Positions 6,795 through 9,104 of a stretch of DNA of 9,104 bases are shown piece after piece. The translations under genes and the position numbers were made by a program. The DNA comes from Bryobacterales bacterium. Lineage in GTDB: Bacteria; Acidobacteriota; Terriglobia; Bryobacterales; Bryobacteraceae. Below the pieces are notes generated by a model. That model saw only the letters and a list, made by a program, of their open reading frames with translations. It had not been told where the DNA came from and made no database searches. The first letter of the stretch is position 1. Each line of letters opens with the position of its first letter. The stretch spans positions 1 through 9,104 of the forward strand of contig PLGA01000269.1 of the NCBI GenBank assembly GCA_003139735.1, in the 5' to 3' direction.

Positions 6795-7976
6795 CTACTG
6801 CTTCCGCTGGTAAGGCTCCAGAAGGTCGATGTACTTCTGCAGCAGGGCGCGCAACGCCGGCAGGTCCGGTCGTCCCTGACCCATCAGATCCACCGTACGG
6901 GTCGGCGGCTCTCGCATCGCGACCAATTCCCCCGCTTCCAGCAGATTCGCAGCCGTCTCCGCGATACTAAGGCCGCGCTCCCAGGTCGCATCCGGCTGCG
7001 CCAGCCACTGCTTGCCGCTGGCTACCGCCCTCGTCACAGCTCCCTCCCGGTCTGGGTTCTCCAAGACCACGTTCGGCCCCCGATTCCGAAACAGACCTAA
7101 GACCGCCGCCGCGATGGAAGGATCGCGCACGGTTCCATCCGGATAGAAGACGCCGTGCACATCGCCCCAGGCGGGCGTGATCATGAGCTCCCAGATGTAC
7201 CAGCCCACATTGGCGTTCATGTGCTCCTGGATGGTTACGTCGTACGGGTTGGATCGCGCCACGCAACCGATCTCGGTGTTGAACACAGGCTTGCCGGCCT
7301 TCGCCGCGAATGCCTTGGCCCGCGCGATGTTCGCACGGATGATAGCCCGGCTCGGCGAGTAGTCGTGGAAGGAAAGCACATCCACGGCGTCGGCGCCTTC
7401 CTCCATTCCCGGCACTAAGGCATACCCGATCGTCACGGGCGTTTTCTTGTCGAACTCATGGAAGAAGCCCGCCATGTCTTTCGCCAGTTCCATACGGCGC
7501 TTCATGCGCTCCGCGGGAGTGGGCGGGTAATCGGGCTCGTTGGTCGCGTCCCAGAAGGCAAGGCCCGGTTCGGTTCCGATGGTCTTGACCAAATCCTGGA
7601 CCCATTCCCGCGCCAAAGGTAGGCCGTCGTCTGCCTGAAGCGCCTCCCTGGGCATGGAGCCAATGGTCGGCATGACCCCCATGCCACGCTGATGAGCGGC
7701 CCGGACGAAATGGACAAGGTTCTTGCGAAACGCCTCTTTGTCCGCCGTCCAAGCCTCGTAAGTAATGAATACCCGAACCTGGTTGAAGTTCAGACGCTGC
7801 GCGTACCCCAAGTCGCGCTCGACCTCAACGGCATTGTACTTCGTCCAGGTTTCCGTATGGCCTCTGACAGACGAAGAGGCATAGTTGAACCCGCGGACGT
7901 TCGACAGGTCCTTGGGGACATCCGCTCCGGCGGCCATGGCCGCAAAAGCAAGCGCGCAAATCGCAATCCGCTTCAT
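6795..7976 (-). CDS. Exported GH5-like (clan GH-A) glycoside hydrolase
   Basis: 393 residues with a Sec signal peptide (MKRIAICALAFAAMAAGA, cleavage about 18/19). The (beta/alpha)8 barrel shows clan GH-A signatures: VRGFNYASS (27-35), FNQVRVFITYEAW (64-76), FWDATNEPD with Glu147 as acid/base, LSFHDY (201-206), and VFNTEIG with Glu235 as nucleophile, then WYIWELM (259-265). The catalytic domain ends near residue 300. The last 90 residues (ENPDREGAVTRAV to the C-terminus) are mostly helical in appearance and I cannot place them. GH5-like enzymes cleave beta-glycosidic bonds in glucans, mannans, xylans or galactans. No subfamily or substrate can be read from the sequence. It sits 48 bases after GH127 and 12 before GH29, so the three are probably cotranscribed. 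AGGAAGAG upstream of the ATG is a likely ribosome binding site. Confidence 0.82.
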   Translation of the reverse strand: MKRIAICALAFAAMAAGADVPKDLSNVRGFNYASSSVRGHTETWTKYNAVEVERDLGYAQRLNFNQVRVFITYEAWTADKEAFRKNLVHFVRAAHQRGMGVMPTIGSMPREALQADDGLPLAREWVQDLVKTIGTEPGLAFWDATNEPDYPPTPAERMKRRMELAKDMAGFFHEFDKKTPVTIGYALVPGMEEGADAVDVLSFHDYSPSRAIIRANIARAKAFAAKAGKPVFNTEIGCVARSNPYDVTIQEHMNANVGWYIWELMITPAWGDVHGVFYPDGTVRDPSIAAAVLGLFRNRGPNVVLENPDREGAVTRAVASGKQWLAQPDATWERGLSIAETAANLLEAGELVAMREPPTRTVDLMGQGRPDLPALRALLQKYIDLLEPYQRKQ

Positions 7977-8024
7977 GGTCCACTCTTCCTATCCGGCTCC
8001 TTTGAAGAAGCTGCATCCCAGCGA

Positions 8025-9104
8025 CTACGTCACGTTCCAATAGGTGGCGAATCTTTCCCACAACTGGTTCAGCGGTTTCATGGTCACGCTGCCGCTGGAG
8101 GCCGCGGCGCGGAACGTGAGCGGTGCGGAGCCATCCGGCTTGATCCAGTCTTCGAGCTTCTTCCCGGAGGCGCGCAAGTCGGGCACGCTCATCGGGCTCC
8201 TGCTCACTTCGGGGCCCTGCTGGTTGGTCACCAGTTCATCCGTCAGCCCCTGGGCGCCCAGGTCGCCGGCCAATACGATCGGCCCATACAGGAAGGCCTG
8301 CGTTTGCGGCTCATCGGCGAAGGGTTCGGCCGCCAGACTCATTGGCAATTCCAGATCGATGCGGTCACCCTTCTTCCACGCGCGGGTAATGTTTGCGTAG
8401 CTGCCCGCGCCGGGCGTAGTTTCCAACGCGCGGCCATTTACCTTGAGCGCGGCCCCGGAGGTCCACGATGGAATCCTCAGGCGGAGCGTCCAGGCGGAAG
8501 ACGGAGACTTGGTGATCGTCAGCGTTGTCCGAGGCTCATCCGGAAACCGCGTGTCCTGGCGCAGACCGATGGCGCGGTCCTGGTCGTCCAACTCCGAGGC
8601 GATGAACAGATTCACCGAGATGCCGCGCTCATCGCGGAAGTAGATGCTGTCGCTCAGCTTCGAGAACTCTTCGAACGCCGTGCCGGTGCAGCACCAGAAC
8701 GATTTTTCCTCCGCGCAGACGCCCTTCCACGCTCCCGGCGACATCGAGAGGAAGTAGACCGAGTGCCCGGTATCGGGGTGGACGGCGCCGAGACGGTGAT
8801 TGAACAGGTTGCGCTCGTAGTAATCGAAGTAGCGTGGATCTCCGGTCCATGAGTGGAGATGGCGCGTGAGCTTCATCATGTTATAGGCGCAGCAGCACTC
8901 CTGATGATGCGTGCCCATCCGCCACTCGGCCGCCAGACGGCCGGGGGAGGTTCTCCATAATTCCGCCGTGCTGCTTCCGCCGGTGACGAAGGTCCGCGCG
9001 GAGGAAACCGCATACCAGAAGAACTCGGCCACGGTTCGGAACCGCGGATCGGATGTCAGCTCAAAACGCCGCGCCGCGCCAATCACCTGCGGAACGTGCG
9101 TGTT
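8025..9104 (-). CDS. Beta-L-arabinofuranosidase, GH127 (DUF1680 family), 5' end outside window
   Basis: The C-terminal 359 residues are present. The frame is open to the last base and begins NTHVPQVIGAARRFE, a conserved internal GH127 sequence, so the start lies to the right; the GTG at 9086 is not a start. GH127 enzymes such as HypBA1 release beta-L-arabinofuranose using a zinc-bound cysteine nucleophile. The metal and catalytic set is present: HHQECCCAYN gives the Glu-x-Cys pair (codons 8900-8898 and 8894-8892), and FWCCTGT gives the two adjacent Cys (8693-8688), of which the first is the expected nucleophile. VYFLSMSPGAW and the C-terminal beta-sandwich regions (LRLRIPSW, FLYGPIVLAGDLG) follow. 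The N-terminal half of the (alpha/alpha)6 barrel, any signal peptide and the operon promoter are not visible. It is the first visible gene of the minus-strand operon. Confidence 0.93.
   Translation of the reverse strand, partial: NTHVPQVIGAARRFELTSDPRFRTVAEFFWYAVSSARTFVTGGSSTAELWRTSPGRLAAEWRMGTHHQECCCAYNMMKLTRHLHSWTGDPRYFDYYERNLFNHRLGAVHPDTGHSVYFLSMSPGAWKGVCAEEKSFWCCTGTAFEEFSKLSDSIYFRDERGISVNLFIASELDDQDRAIGLRQDTRFPDEPRTTLTITKSPSSAWTLRLRIPSWTSGAALKVNGRALETTPGAGSYANITRAWKKGDRIDLELPMSLAAEPFADEPQTQAFLYGPIVLAGDLGAQGLTDELVTNQQGPEVSRSPMSVPDLRASGKKLEDWIKPDGSAPLTFRAAASSGSVTMKPLNQLWERFATYWNVT

Noticed and set aside
5751..7100. Long open frame on the plus strand (449 codons) antisense to the GH29 and GH5-like genes
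   Set aside because: It is a by-product of GC-rich third positions on the minus strand. Its translation is Arg/Pro/Val-rich with no recognisable domain, while the minus frame shows complete GH motifs.
7692..8852. Long open frame on the plus strand (386 codons) antisense to GH127 and the GH5-like gene
   Set aside because: It spans the junction between two real minus-strand genes, has low-complexity composition and shows no domain signature.
1..9104. CRISPR array, tRNA, rRNA or prophage elements
   Set aside because: No short regularly spaced repeats, no tRNA-like cloverleaf and no phage or integrase genes were seen. The only repeat is the two-copy block described.

Overview
The window is a carbohydrate-degradation locus from a GC-rich bacterium. 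Every intact gene encodes a glycoside hydrolase, and those whose N-terminus is visible carry an export signal: Sec-type on the first GH29 and the GH5-like protein, Tat-type (twin-arginine) on the GH51 and the second GH29. No regulator, transporter, SusC/SusD pair, tRNA or rRNA is visible, so this is not a Bacteroidetes-style PUL. The Tat-exported hydrolases and general protein style suggest a soil Acidobacteriota (Bryobacter/Solibacter type) or Verrucomicrobiota. This is an inference, and the sequence alone does not settle it.

Layout. Plus strand, left half: the last 20 codons of an unidentified upstream gene (2-64); a promoter-bearing intergenic block; a large multidomain GH29 alpha-L-fucosidase (169-2607); a wrecked stretch (2608-3028) holding a 5' fragment resembling a GH27 alpha-galactosidase joined to the 3' end of a second copy of the upstream gene; a second copy of the promoter block; a 37-codon leader ORF; and a GH51 alpha-L-arabinofuranosidase (3133-5262). 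Minus strand, right half, one apparent operon read right to left: a GH127 beta-L-arabinofuranosidase running off the right edge (8025-9104), a GH5-like hydrolase (6795-7976), and a GH29 fucosidase with a C-terminal F5/8C domain (5274-6782). The two halves converge with 11 bases between stop codons.

The most unusual feature is a direct repeat of about 171 bases. Copy A (1-171) and copy B (2862-3031) match at about 164 of 171 aligned positions, with a perfect 74-base core. The homology begins inside the 3' end of the same unknown gene, crosses its stop codon, a TTGACA/17-base/TAAA-type promoter and a GGAG ribosome binding site, and stops exactly at the G of an ATG. The same promoter and leader therefore stand in front of both the GH29 and the GH51 gene. 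The GH29 gene lies on a roughly 2.86-kb unit that recombination between the copies could excise, and it appears lower in GC than the genes to its right.

Together the enzymes would release alpha-L-arabinofuranose (GH51), beta-L-arabinofuranose (GH127), alpha-L-fucose (two distinct GH29s) and an unidentified backbone or side-chain unit (GH5-like). This combination fits plant-wall glycans that carry both anomers of L-arabinofuranose plus fucose: extensin or arabinogalactan glycoproteins, or rhamnogalacturonan II. The relic GH27-like fragment would add alpha-galactose.
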